A stretch of 16,907 bases of DNA from Bacteroidetes bacterium GWA2_30_7 (lineage in GTDB: Bacteria > Bacteroidota > Bacteroidia > Bacteroidales > GWF2-33-38): NCBI GenBank assembly GCA_001768155.1, contig MENC01000204.1:2447-19353 (forward strand), given 5' to 3'. Every line of letters starts with the position of its first letter. Positions within the stretch are counted from its first letter, which is position 1. Shown piece after piece: positions 1 through 6,972 of this stretch. Made by a program: the position numbers and the translations under genes. The notes below the pieces were generated by a model. The model was not told the origin of the DNA, searched no databases, and saw only the letters and a program-made list of their open reading frames with translations.

Positions 1-834
1 GGAATTCCCGAAAAAATTGTTTCGGGTACAACAGAAGTTACAAAAAGCCCCGACAGATTGTTACTTGCTGAAATGACTGCACAATTTTGCGACGAAGCCG
101 GAATAATTCGTAATGGTTTTTCGTTTCAAGCAGGTGCAGGTGGAACAGCCCTTTCTATTGGAATTTATTTTTCAGAAATATTAAAATCAAAGGAAATGAA
201 AGCCGGTTGGGCAAGAGGCGGTAGCAACAAATATCTTGTTAAAATGATGGAAGATGGTTTACTTGGATATATTCTTGATGGTCAAACTTTTGACCTTGAA
301 GGTGTACGTTCTATGCGAGAAAACCCAACACATGTAAATACCAGTCCTTTTACAAGTTATAACTACCATGGAAAAGGAAATTTTGCATCAATGGTAGATG
401 TTTGCATACTTGGAGCTACAGAAGTTGATTTGAATTTCAATGCAAATGTTGTTACACATTCAGATGGCTATTTGCTTCATGGAATCGGCGGATGGCAAAA
501 TTGTTTATTTTCTAAATGCACAATTCTTCCAATTCCTTTGTTTCGCGACAGAATGCCGGTTATTTTAGATGAAGTTACAACTATTTGTGGACCAGGCGAA
601 TTAATTGATGTAATTGTTACCGAACGCGGAATTGCAATTAACCCACTCCGAACCGACTTGATTGAAAAATTGAAAAATTCAAAACTTCCAATTAAAACAA
701 TTCAGGAATTGCAAACCGAAGCAGAAAAAATCTGTGGAAAACCTGCAAAACCAGAGCTTGGCAATGAAGTTGTTGCTGTTATCAAATGGGTCGATGGAAC
801 TGTAATTGATTGTGTTAGAAGAGTAATTTTATAG
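1..834 (+). CDS. citF: Citrate lyase alpha subunit (citrate CoA-transferase), 5'-truncated
   Basis: The frame is open from base 1, so only the C-terminal 277 residues are present and the true start lies upstream of the window. In citrate lyase the alpha subunit moves the acyl-carrier thioester from acetyl to citrate before the beta subunit cleaves it to oxaloacetate. The visible part carries the CoA-transferase-like stretches SGTTEVTKSPDRLL, FQAGAGGTALSIG, SDGYLLHGIGG and VTERGIAINPLRTDL, the last matching the well-conserved end of CitF. One odd point is that the Gly-Gly-His-Ser-Asp-Thr-Ala stretch expected after SDG is replaced by GGWQNCLFSKC, so this is a divergent CitF branch. No citE or citD is visible; they may lie upstream. 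The gene converges on the DUF302 gene. A related CoA-transferase with another acyl group remains possible. Confidence 0.85.
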   Translation, partial: GIPEKIVSGTTEVTKSPDRLLLAEMTAQFCDEAGIIRNGFSFQAGAGGTALSIGIYFSEILKSKEMKAGWARGGSNKYLVKMMEDGLLGYILDGQTFDLEGVRSMRENPTHVNTSPFTSYNYHGKGNFASMVDVCILGATEVDLNFNANVVTHSDGYLLHGIGGWQNCLFSKCTILPIPLFRDRMPVILDEVTTICGPGELIDVIVTERGIAINPLRTDLIEKLKNSKLPIKTIQELQTEAEKICGKPAKPELGNEVVAVIKWVDGTVIDCVRRVIL

Positions 835-856
835 TACAATTCTTGTAAGTTCAATT

Positions 857-978
857 TGGTTTCAGAGATTTCTAAAATCCCAACGGGATTTAATGTGAAT
901 AACCCCCAATTTCATTGGGGGTTATTCATGTTCAACTCCTTCGGAGTTTATATTGCATTTCTTAATGTTCTGAAACCA
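857..978. repeat. Multi-hairpin palindromic element between convergent genes
   Basis: Three perfect hairpins lie side by side: 875-891 (7-bp stem, loop aac), 896-928 (15-bp stem, loop ttc, G/C-rich core aaccccc/gggggtt) and 934-948 (6-bp stem, loop ttc). They are enclosed by an outer 10-bp inverted repeat, tggtttcaga at 857-866 and tctgaaacca at 969-978. The whole block can therefore fold as a cloverleaf on either strand. It sits between the stop codons of the convergent citF-like and DUF302 genes, where it could act as a two-way terminator. The structure also resembles REP-type dispersed palindromes; copy number elsewhere cannot be judged here. Confidence 0.6.
896..928. terminator. Strong bidirectional hairpin, candidate terminator
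   Basis: This is a perfect 15-bp stem with a 3-nt loop (left arm 896-910, right arm 914-928), the most stable part of the 857-978 block. It lies 61 bp after the citF-like stop and about 70 bp after the DUF302 stop on the other strand. No long T-run follows it directly, so it is a structural rather than a textbook intrinsic terminator. Confidence 0.45.
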
Positions 979-998
979 GTTTGAGCTTACCAATTCTT

Positions 999-1385
999 TT
1001 ACAAAGCTTCAATTACTCTTGTTAAAGCACTTACAACCTTTTGAGCAAGTTCATTTAAATTTGGATTAGCAACAGATTGCATCGAAACAGCCGGATTAAT
1101 TGACGAAACTTCTATTTCACCGTTATCATGTTGCTGAACAATTACATTACAAGGTAACATCACTCCTATTTTATCTTCGACAGTTAATGCTTGATGAGCA
1201 AAATTTGGATTGCAAGCACCTAAAATTCTGTAATTTCTGAAGTCAATGTCGAGCTTTTTCTTCATCGTTTCTTTAACATTAATCTCTGTAATTATTCCAA
1301 AACCTTCTTTCGATAAATTTTCTGTAACTTTTTGAACAGCCTCGTCGAATGACAATGATACTTTTTTTGTGATATAATATTTCAT
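999..1385 (-). CDS. DUF302 family protein
   Basis: A 128-residue protein that matches the DUF302 fold over its whole length: an N-terminal beta strand and a helix with SFDEAVQKVTENLSKEGFGI, then the typical central motif LGACNPNFAHQAL, and the LPCNVIVQQ strand. These correspond to the family pattern of G-x-C-N-P followed by L-P-C. No signal peptide or membrane helix is seen, so it is probably cytoplasmic. DUF302 proteins are small alpha/beta proteins of unknown function, often found near redox or sulfur genes; the two Cys residues (CNP and LPC) are conserved in many members. The gene starts 11 bp after the stop of the upstream OB-like gene on the same strand, so the two probably share a transcript. 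Confidence 0.85.
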   Translation of the reverse strand: MKYYITKKVSLSFDEAVQKVTENLSKEGFGIITEINVKETMKKKLDIDFRNYRILGACNPNFAHQALTVEDKIGVMLPCNVIVQQHDNGEIEVSSINPAVSMQSVANPNLNELAQKVVSALTRVIEAL

Positions 1386-1396
1386 AGCCTTAATTA

Positions 1397-1864
1397 TTAA
1401 TTCTTTAACTCAATATAAACTTGTGCTTTTTTAATCTTTACTACTCTCGCATTTACTTCTAATTTTTTAAAATTATTGAAAAAATCTAAATCAGAAACAT
1501 AAGAATTTGCTTCTTTTCCTAACAAATCCTCAAATATTAACACATTCTTTAAATCGCCTCTTTTATTTCTTATTTTATCTTTTCTTAAAAATTTGAAATC
1601 GTAATAATTCCCAATTTTATAAATCGGATGTTCGGGTTCAATATAAACCCTTCCCTGACAATTTATTTTATCTACTTTACATAAAATTTTATCACCAATT
1701 TTATAATTATATTCTAAATATATGTTACTGTTTAACAAATGTTTTCTATTGAATGGGTCACATAAAATATAATACTTTTCATTTGAAAAAAAGTCAATTT
1801 CATCTATCAAATTAAATTCATAAGTCTTATTAACTTCAATAAATTGCATAAAAATCAAATTCAC
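1397..1864 (-). CDS. Hypothetical protein with two OB/S1-like repeats
   Basis: A 155-residue soluble protein with no named family that I recognise. It looks like two tandem beta-rich units. Unit 1 (about residues 11-76) runs from NKTYEFNLIDEID to GDKILCKVDKINCQGRVYIE. Unit 2 (about 86-153) runs from GNYYDFKFLRKDKI to KLEVNARVVKIKKAQVYIE. Both open with an aromatic-x-F strand, pass a D-x-x-(N/G)-[KR/K]-containing middle and close with V-x-K-I-(x)4-V-Y-I-E, a pattern like an OB or S1 domain. A nucleic-acid-binding role is therefore an inference only. Met at residue 6 (position 1849) is an alternative start. It precedes the DUF302 gene by 11 bp and its start codon lies 16 bp from the left end of the 1881-2037 repeat. 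Confidence 0.6.
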   Translation of the reverse strand: MNLIFMQFIEVNKTYEFNLIDEIDFFSNEKYYILCDPFNRKHLLNSNIYLEYNYKIGDKILCKVDKINCQGRVYIEPEHPIYKIGNYYDFKFLRKDKIRNKRGDLKNVLIFEDLLGKEANSYVSDLDFFNNFKKLEVNARVVKIKKAQVYIELKN

Positions 1865-1880
1865 TCAAAAGTCAATTTTT

Positions 1881-2037
1881 AATAGTTCAGTATATTTTGA
1901 GATTGACTTCGTCGAGCTAAAGGTTGCTTCGTTCCTCGCAATGACGAATTGTCTAGCTGTCTGCATGTTACGTCATTGCGAACGCAGTGAAGCAATCTAC
2001 TGATTAATAGTGCCTTATAAAAACATACTGAACTATT
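1881..2037. repeat. MITE-like element with 18-bp terminal inverted repeats
   Basis: The ends aatagttcagtatatttt (1881-1898) and aaaacatactgaactatt (2020-2037) are inverted repeats matching at 17 of 18 positions. Inside is a second imperfect palindrome: 1921-1946 pairs with 1971-1998, with a perfect 10-bp core cgcaatgacg (1937-1946) and cgtcattgcg (1971-1980) around a 24-nt loop. The inner part is much more GC-rich than its surroundings. The arm sequence, of the type ttgcttc..tcgcaatgacg, is one I recall from dispersed repeats in many bacteria. There is no coding capacity, which fits a non-autonomous mobile element. A clear target-site duplication was not found. It occupies most of the 243-bp divergent spacer between the OB-like gene and ygeY. 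Confidence 0.65.
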
Positions 2038-2078
2038 GAATTATTAAACATAAATAATATTAAATTAATTTCTTTTCT

Positions 2079-2086
2079 TAATTTTG
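2079..2086 (+). promoter_or_regulatory. Candidate -7 promoter box for ygeY
   Basis: TAATTTTG fits the Bacteroidota -7 consensus TAnnTTTG and would place transcription start near 2093, about 15 nt before the ygeY start codon. A good -33 TTTG box at the usual distance was not seen. A near-identical stretch (aattttgtat-n-aatat) precedes the porin gene at 9040, which supports the reading as a shared promoter type. Confidence 0.4.
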
Positions 2087-2107
2087 TATTAATATAAAAA
2101 TACGAAT

Positions 2108-3304
2108 ATGGAACAAATAATTAATAAAATCAACGAACTTTCTGTAAAATATCAGGATTATACTGCTAATAATTTAGCAAAACTAGTAAAAATTCCTTCC
2201 GAAAGTTTACAAGAAAAAAATGTATGCCTCGAAGCAAAACGTCAAATGGAAGAAGCCGGATTTGATGAAGTTTTTATCGACGGACTTGGAAATGTAATAG
2301 GTCGAATTGGAAACGGAAAAACTAAATTAGCAATTGATGGTCATATAGATACAGTTGGAGTTGGAAATCGTTCAAACTGGAATTTCGACCCATTTTCAGG
2401 CGAAGTAAAAGACGGTTATGTTCACGGACGAGGAACTGTTGACCAAGAAGGTGGAATTGCATCTGCAATAACTTCCGGCAGAATTTTAAAAGAATTAGGA
2501 TTCAACAAAGATTTAACTTTTTATGTTGTAGCCAGTGTTATTGAAGAAGATTGCGACGGACTTTGCTGGAAATATATTGTTGAAGAAGATAAATTAAAAC
2601 CCGATTTTGTAATCAGCACTGAGCCAACAAATTTAGGCATTTATCGCGGACATAGAGGCAGAATGGAAATTAGAGTTTCTTTTAGAGGAATTTCATGCCA
2701 CGGCTCTGCACCTGAAAGAGGTAAAAATGCAATTTATATGGCTTCAAGAGCAGCGTTAGAAATTGAAAAATTAAACGAAAAACTTAAATCTGATGAATTT
2801 TTAGGAAAAGGAACTGTAACAATTTCTGAGTTTAAATCAGGAAGTCCTTCGCTTTGTGCAGTTGCCGATTATGCTCATTTACACCTCGATAGACGTTTAA
2901 CTTGGGGCGAAACTAAAGAATCGGCAGTTGCAGAAATTGCAGAAATTATTAAACCTTATGGTAATGACGCAAAAGTTGAAGTTTTACAATATGAAGAAGT
3001 TGCATATACAGGTTTAAAATATGGAATGGAAAAATACTTTCCTACATGGAAAATTCCTGTTGAATCTAAAATAGTTCAGACAGGAGTTAATGTTTTTAAA
3101 GGATTATTTAAAGAAAATCCAAATGTTGACAAATGGACTTTCTCTACAAACGGTGTTACAATTAATGGTTATTATGGGATTCCAATTATTGGCTTTGGAC
3201 CTGGAAATGAAGTATTAGCTCACGCTCCAAACGAGAAAGTTCCTGTTAGCGATTTAGTTAAGGCATCAGCATTTTATGCTTTATTCGCTTATGAAATAAT
3301 TTAA
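2108..3304 (+). CDS. ygeY: YgeY-type M20 family metallohydrolase
   Basis: A full-length 398-residue M20 peptidase/deacylase-type enzyme, closest by pattern to YgeY, the hydrolase linked to selenium-dependent purine catabolism. Metal and catalytic residues are intact: H79 and D81 (GHIDTV), D112 (GRGTVDQEGG), E146/E147 (VIEED), E172 (STEP) and H372 (AHAPNE). The lid domain lies at roughly 180-300. The protein is cytoplasmic, with no signal peptide. In other bacteria ygeY occurs with ygeW, ygeX, a hydantoinase (hyuA) and a carbamate kinase, acting on ureido or amino-acid breakdown products of purines; its exact reaction is less settled than that of its partners. It is the first gene of a plus-strand run with a toxin-antitoxin pair and ygeW. 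No ygeX, hyuA or carbamate kinase is present in this window. Confidence 0.88.
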   Translation: MEQIINKINELSVKYQDYTANNLAKLVKIPSESLQEKNVCLEAKRQMEEAGFDEVFIDGLGNVIGRIGNGKTKLAIDGHIDTVGVGNRSNWNFDPFSGEVKDGYVHGRGTVDQEGGIASAITSGRILKELGFNKDLTFYVVASVIEEDCDGLCWKYIVEEDKLKPDFVISTEPTNLGIYRGHRGRMEIRVSFRGISCHGSAPERGKNAIYMASRAALEIEKLNEKLKSDEFLGKGTVTISEFKSGSPSLCAVADYAHLHLDRRLTWGETKESAVAEIAEIIKPYGNDAKVEVLQYEEVAYTGLKYGMEKYFPTWKIPVESKIVQTGVNVFKGLFKENPNVDKWTFSTNGVTINGYYGIPIIGFGPGNEVLAHAPNEKVPVSDLVKASAFYALFAYEII

Positions 3305-3314
3305 TTTTAAAATT

Positions 3315-3521
3315 ATGTATTTAGAAAATCAAAATTTAACTAATGCACAATTAGAGTTATTGAAACTTTTTTCTACAAATTTTAATGACAATGAACTTAA
3401 AGAATTAAAGCATTTATTAGCAAATTTTTATGCAACAAAAGCTATTGAGTCTGCTAATGATGATTGGAAAAAAAAGGGGTTAACAGATAATGATATGGAT
3501 AGCTGGTTAAATGAATCATAA
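3315..3521 (+). CDS. Antitoxin of PIN-type toxin-antitoxin pair
   Basis: A 68-residue acidic protein starting 10 bp after ygeY and overlapping the next gene by 11 bp (the toxin ATG lies inside its last codons). It has a helical N-terminal half (LTNAQLELLKLF, DNELKELKHLL) and a C-terminal tail with W51, KKKGLTDNDMDSWLNES. The helix, then a run like FYATKA, then W-x-x-K-G-x-T-x-x-x-M-x-x-W-L-N-E is the pattern of antitoxins found beside PIN toxins in Bacteroidota. By family behaviour it should bind and block the toxin and may autoregulate the pair. No ribbon-helix-helix or AbrB domain is obvious. Confidence 0.8.
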   Translation: MYLENQNLTNAQLELLKLFSTNFNDNELKELKHLLANFYATKAIESANDDWKKKGLTDNDMDSWLNES

Positions 3522-3951
3522 TACTGATAAATTAAATATAGTACTAGATACCAATGTTTTATTGGTGTCTATATCTGAGTATTCCAAATACCATTGGCTG
3601 TATAAGTGCATTCAAAATAACCAATTCAATTTATACATTACTAATGATATATTATTGGAATATGAAGAAGTTATTGCAAATAAATTTAGTGTGAATACTG
3701 CTAATCATACAATTAGATCTTTATTAGAATTTGATAATGTAAAGCATTTGATAATATATTTTAAATCAAATTATATTTTACAAGATAATGATGATAATAA
3801 GTTTGTTGATTGTGCAATAGCTTGTAATCATGATTATTTAGTTTCAAATGATAAACATTTCAATGTTTTAAAAACATTAGATTTTCCAAAAATTAACGTA
3901 ATAACAATTGAAAATTTTAAAGAAGAATTACTTTTAAGAAAATTAATTTAA
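3511..3951 (+). CDS. PIN-domain toxin (COG1569-type ribonuclease)
   Basis: A 146-residue single PIN domain, full length for the family. The acidic metal-binding residues are in order: D13 (VLDTNV), E50 (ILLEYEEV), D95/D100 (DDNKFVDCAIA) and D114 (SNDKHF). PIN toxins are Mg-dependent endoribonucleases that cut RNA when the antitoxin is lost. All catalytic residues are present, so the toxin looks intact. It overlaps the antitoxin by 11 bp and ends 29 bp before ygeW, so transcription from the ygeY promoter probably runs through it. The pair is more AT-rich and richer in Asn/Asp codons than the ygeY and ygeW genes on either side, in keeping with a later insertion into the catabolic pair. Confidence 0.85.
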   Translation: MNHNTDKLNIVLDTNVLLVSISEYSKYHWLYKCIQNNQFNLYITNDILLEYEEVIANKFSVNTANHTIRSLLEFDNVKHLIIYFKSNYILQDNDDNKFVDCAIACNHDYLVSNDKHFNVLKTLDFPKINVITIENFKEELLLRKLI

Positions 3952-3980
3952 TTATTAACAATTATCTAATCTAAAATATT

Positions 3981-5177
3981 ATGTCAAAAACAACATTTAA
4001 CGAATTAATCGAAAAAATTAAAAGTCTAAAAGCCGATTTACACGGTAAAGACTTTTTACTTACTTGGGAAAAATCAATGGAAGAATTAGAGTTAGTGCTT
4101 TATGTGGCTGAGGCTCTAAGGTATATGCGTCAGAACAATATTTCGGCAAAATGCTTCGATTCTGGTTTGGCAATATCTAATTTCAGAGATAACTCAACCC
4201 GTACAAGATTCTCGTTTCAATCGGCTTGTAACTTATTAGGTTTAGAAGTAGCTGATTTAGACGAAGGTAAATCGCAAATTGCACATGGCGAAACAGTTCG
4301 TGAAACTGCAAACATGATTTCGTTTATGACTGATATTATTGGTATTCGCGATGATATGTTTTTAGGTGCAGGAAACACTTATATGCGCGAATTTGGTGCC
4401 GCACTTGACGATGGTTTTCAGCATGGAGTACTTCAACAACGTCCCGGAATTGTTAATTTACAGTGCGATATTGACCACCCGACTCAATCAATGGCTGATT
4501 TATTACACCTTAAACATTATTTCGGTTCGCTCGAAAACCTTAAAGGTAAAAAAATTGCAATGACTTGGGCTTACTCTCCAAGTTACGGAAAGCCACTTTC
4601 AGTTCCTCAAGGAATTATTGGACTTATGACTCGTTTTGGAATGAAAGTAGAATTAGCTTATCCTGCTGGTTACGACCTTATTCCAGATGTTATTGAAGTT
4701 GCAAAGAAAAATGCTAAAGCAAGTGGCGGAAGTTTCAAAGTAGTTAATAGCATGGATACTGCTTTCAAAAATGCAGATATAGTTTATCCAAAAAGCTGGG
4801 CACCATTTAAAGTTATGGAACGCCGCACAGAATTATTAACTAATAAAGATAATGAAGGACTAAAAGCCCTTGAAAAAGAATGTCTTGCAAATAATGCTAA
4901 ATTCAAAAACTGGGAGTGTACAGAAGAAAAAATGAAACTAACCAAAAACGGTTCAGCACTTTATATGCATTGCCTTCCTGCCGATATTACCGATGTTTCG
5001 TGTAAAGCAGGAGAAGTATCAGCAAGTGTATTTGAAAAATACAGAATTGAAACATACAAAGAAGCTAGTTACAAGCCAGATATTATAGCTTCAATGATTA
5101 TGACAAATCAATTTGCTAAAACTCATAAAATTCTTCAAAAGCTTTATAAAAAGGGAAATCGGAGAATTGAAATATAA
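3981..5177 (+). CDS. ygeW: YgeW knotted transcarbamylase
   Basis: A full-length 398-residue member of the aspartate/ornithine transcarbamylase superfamily of the knotted YgeW type. The carbamoyl-phosphate-binding loop is S72-T-R-T-R76 (FRDNSTRTRFSF), the second signature is D165-HPTQ169 and the C-terminal signature is HCLPAD at 330-335, the latter distinguishing it from ATCase. The YgeW family acts in purine-derived nitrogen catabolism; its substrate has been proposed to be a diureido compound, with carbamoyl phosphate as the product passed to carbamate kinase. The role is from family knowledge, not from this sequence. It is the last gene of the ygeY-antitoxin-toxin-ygeW run and is followed closely by an intrinsic terminator. 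The protein is cytoplasmic, with no signal peptide. Confidence 0.9.
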   Translation: MSKTTFNELIEKIKSLKADLHGKDFLLTWEKSMEELELVLYVAEALRYMRQNNISAKCFDSGLAISNFRDNSTRTRFSFQSACNLLGLEVADLDEGKSQIAHGETVRETANMISFMTDIIGIRDDMFLGAGNTYMREFGAALDDGFQHGVLQQRPGIVNLQCDIDHPTQSMADLLHLKHYFGSLENLKGKKIAMTWAYSPSYGKPLSVPQGIIGLMTRFGMKVELAYPAGYDLIPDVIEVAKKNAKASGGSFKVVNSMDTAFKNADIVYPKSWAPFKVMERRTELLTNKDNEGLKALEKECLANNAKFKNWECTEEKMKLTKNGSALYMHCLPADITDVSCKAGEVSASVFEKYRIETYKEASYKPDIIASMIMTNQFAKTHKILQKLYKKGNRRIEI

Positions 5178-5181
5178 AATT

Positions 5182-5205
5182 AAAGCAGGGAAACCTGCTT
5201 TTTTT
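5182..5205 (+). terminator. Intrinsic terminator after ygeW
   Basis: The stem aaagcagg (5182-5189) pairs with cctgcttt (5194-5201) around a GAAA tetraloop and runs into seven T's (5199-5205). It begins 5 bp after the ygeW stop codon and should end the ygeY-ygeW transcript. Confidence 0.85.
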
Positions 5206-5407
5206 ATGAATTATTCCATAATCATAAAACGATTTTACAATTTGATAAGGTTCAAGAAAAGGTCGATAATTTCCTTGTTTATCAGTGAATTTTGACCAAC
5301 ATCAGCTCAATTGGACTAAATGTGACAAAAAAGCAGTTGTTAAATAAACTATTTATTAACTGTAAGTTAAGTCGCTTAATGAATTTTAAGTCTAATAATT
5401 ATCAACA

Positions 5408-5935
5408 TTAATTTAAGTTCAAACCTAACTTAAATTCACCAATTATTCCAAATCGAATATCTTCTTCAATAAAAGTAGAACCAACTCCAATTCCTATATT
5501 CCAATAAAAAAAATTACTAAATACACTTTGATAACCTATCAGTGGACCAGTTTGAATCAACCAACCTTCAAATATTAAATCTGTTATTCCTTTTGCTTTA
5601 AAAGCCCCATAAGCCCCAGAAAAATAGTTTATTTTTTTACCCTTTTCAAGTCTTGATTGAAAATTTGTATAAATTCTTGGTTCAAACTCAATGTATGGAA
5701 GTAGCATTATTTCGGCTTCATCAATTGACTGTTGAGACATAATAGTTAAATTATAGTTTGTACCTAAATCCATAATTAATGTTGCATTCTTACTTAAACG
5801 TTGTTCTACACTAAATCCAAATGGTAAAAAATGTAATCTAATTGCGGTTTTCTTTAGCTTCAAAGTGTCATTAGCTGATTGAGAATACAAATTGATACAA
5901 ATTATTGATAATATAAATATTATGTATATTTTCAT
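5408..5935 (-). CDS. Secreted predicted outer-membrane beta-barrel protein, hypothetical
   Basis: A 175-residue protein beginning with a classic signal peptide (MKIYIIFILSIICINLYSQS, cleavage near residue 18-20). The mature part has alternating aromatic strands ending in short turns, such as GFSVEQRLSKNATLIMDLGTNYN and FFYWNIGIGVGSTFIEED, with a C-terminal strand FGIIGEFKLGLNLN. This is the look of a small 8-strand beta barrel of the DUF3575/OmpA-like-barrel sort. No catalytic motif was seen and I do not recognise a named family. The gene sits 1 bp after the stop of the PorP/SprF-like gene on the same strand, so they are probably cotranscribed and may be localised together. Confidence 0.65.
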   Translation of the reverse strand: MKIYIIFILSIICINLYSQSANDTLKLKKTAIRLHFLPFGFSVEQRLSKNATLIMDLGTNYNLTIMSQQSIDEAEIMLLPYIEFEPRIYTNFQSRLEKGKKINYFSGAYGAFKAKGITDLIFEGWLIQTGPLIGYQSVFSNFFYWNIGIGVGSTFIEEDIRFGIIGEFKLGLNLN

Positions 5936-5936
5936 T

Positions 5937-6836
5937 TTAAAAATTATACGTTAAGATACCCTCTATCACGTTTCTTCGAATATCCATTTTGCTTATTTGA
6001 AACAACTCTACAGACATTACAAACTTGAACTTATCTGAAAGATTTAAACCGATATTTGATGCTAAAATAACAACCTTATCAGATGTTGCATAAAGTTCAG
6101 AAGTTAAACCTATTATGAATTTGTTATTTATTTCAAACTGATTATTTAGCATAAGTTGCTTATAATCAGAAAAATGAAAAACATCAAATGTCAATAAATT
6201 ATTTTTTAAAATAATTTTATTTCCAATCCGAAAGTTATAATTTAGTATTATATTAATATTACTTAGAATTGTAGTTGAGCCATAATAATTATTGATTTTT
6301 GGATGATTTAAATGTTTATTGGTTATTCCAAAGTTTAACTTATGTGCTTTAAACCACAATCCTAAATCAACATTAAAATAGCTATTTACTATATCATTAT
6401 GAATATTTGGCTCGTCATAAGAAATTAAATCTATTCTGCTTGCTCTAAGCTTATTAATATTTACAGAAAAATCTGATCCTAGTGCTAATGAATAGTTCTC
6501 ATCAAAATCATATTTAAAAGAATATATTGCCCCTGTATTAAAGTACGAAAAATGACCAAATTTATCGTACATTGTATGAAAACCAAAACCTGAACTTAAT
6601 TTCTTTATAGGAACATTTAATGATATTCGACCAGATGAATTACTATAATTTGCCTCCATTATGGGCAATGAAATGGTATAAGTAGAACATGAAATGCTAT
6701 TTTTATCTTTTATTGCAACATAAGCAGGATTTTCTAATGAAATATTTTCAAAAAATAGCATTGTGTATAAATTTTGACTAAAGCCTACCCTTATTAATAG
6801 TAAAAAGAATGTTATGGTTAATAATTTACGAATCAT
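5937..6836 (-). CDS. PorP/SprF family outer-membrane protein
   Basis: A 299-residue protein with an N-terminal signal peptide (MIRKLLTITFFLLLIRVGFSQN, cleavage near residue 20). It then shows the family hallmarks: an early N36-P-A-Y box (SLENPAYVAIKDKNS), repeated amphipathic strands of a roughly 14-strand barrel, a MYDKFGHF-like turn, and the terminal strand NVIEGILTYNF. PorP/SprF proteins are outer-membrane components associated with type IX secretion and gliding machinery, where they anchor surface adhesins or a cargo lattice. No PorK/L/M/N genes or T9SS cargo with a C-terminal sorting domain lie beside it, so this is an orphan paralogue, which is common in Bacteroidota. It precedes the small barrel gene by 1 bp. 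Its function beyond the family is unknown. Confidence 0.85.
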   Translation of the reverse strand: MIRKLLTITFFLLLIRVGFSQNLYTMLFFENISLENPAYVAIKDKNSISCSTYTISLPIMEANYSNSSGRISLNVPIKKLSSGFGFHTMYDKFGHFSYFNTGAIYSFKYDFDENYSLALGSDFSVNINKLRASRIDLISYDEPNIHNDIVNSYFNVDLGLWFKAHKLNFGITNKHLNHPKINNYYGSTTILSNINIILNYNFRIGNKIILKNNLLTFDVFHFSDYKQLMLNNQFEINNKFIIGLTSELYATSDKVVILASNIGLNLSDKFKFVMSVELFQISKMDIRRNVIEGILTYNF

Positions 6837-6972
6837 TTTAAATAAAGATATTCAATAATATACGCATTTTGAGATTATACAATTTTTTTGCTTCAAAAAT
6901 ATTAAAATATTTTATTAAGAAGATATTAAAATGCATAATAATATGTAATTAAAGCTGCTAAAAGTGATTTTT

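Noticed and set aside
58..60. ttg as the start codon of the citF-like gene
   Set aside because: The frame is open to base 1 and the upstream codons read as conserved CitF sequence (PEKIVSGTTEVTKSPDR), so the gene is simply cut by the window edge.
5206..5407. Possible small gene or RNA in the spacer after ygeW
   Set aside because: Apart from the intrinsic terminator there is no conserved reading frame, no good start signal and only a weak AT-rich inverted repeat near 5340-5361.
5410..5436. 10-bp inverted repeat at the end of the 175-aa gene as a terminator
   Set aside because: It overlaps the C-terminal coding strand, is entirely AT-rich and is not followed by a T-run.
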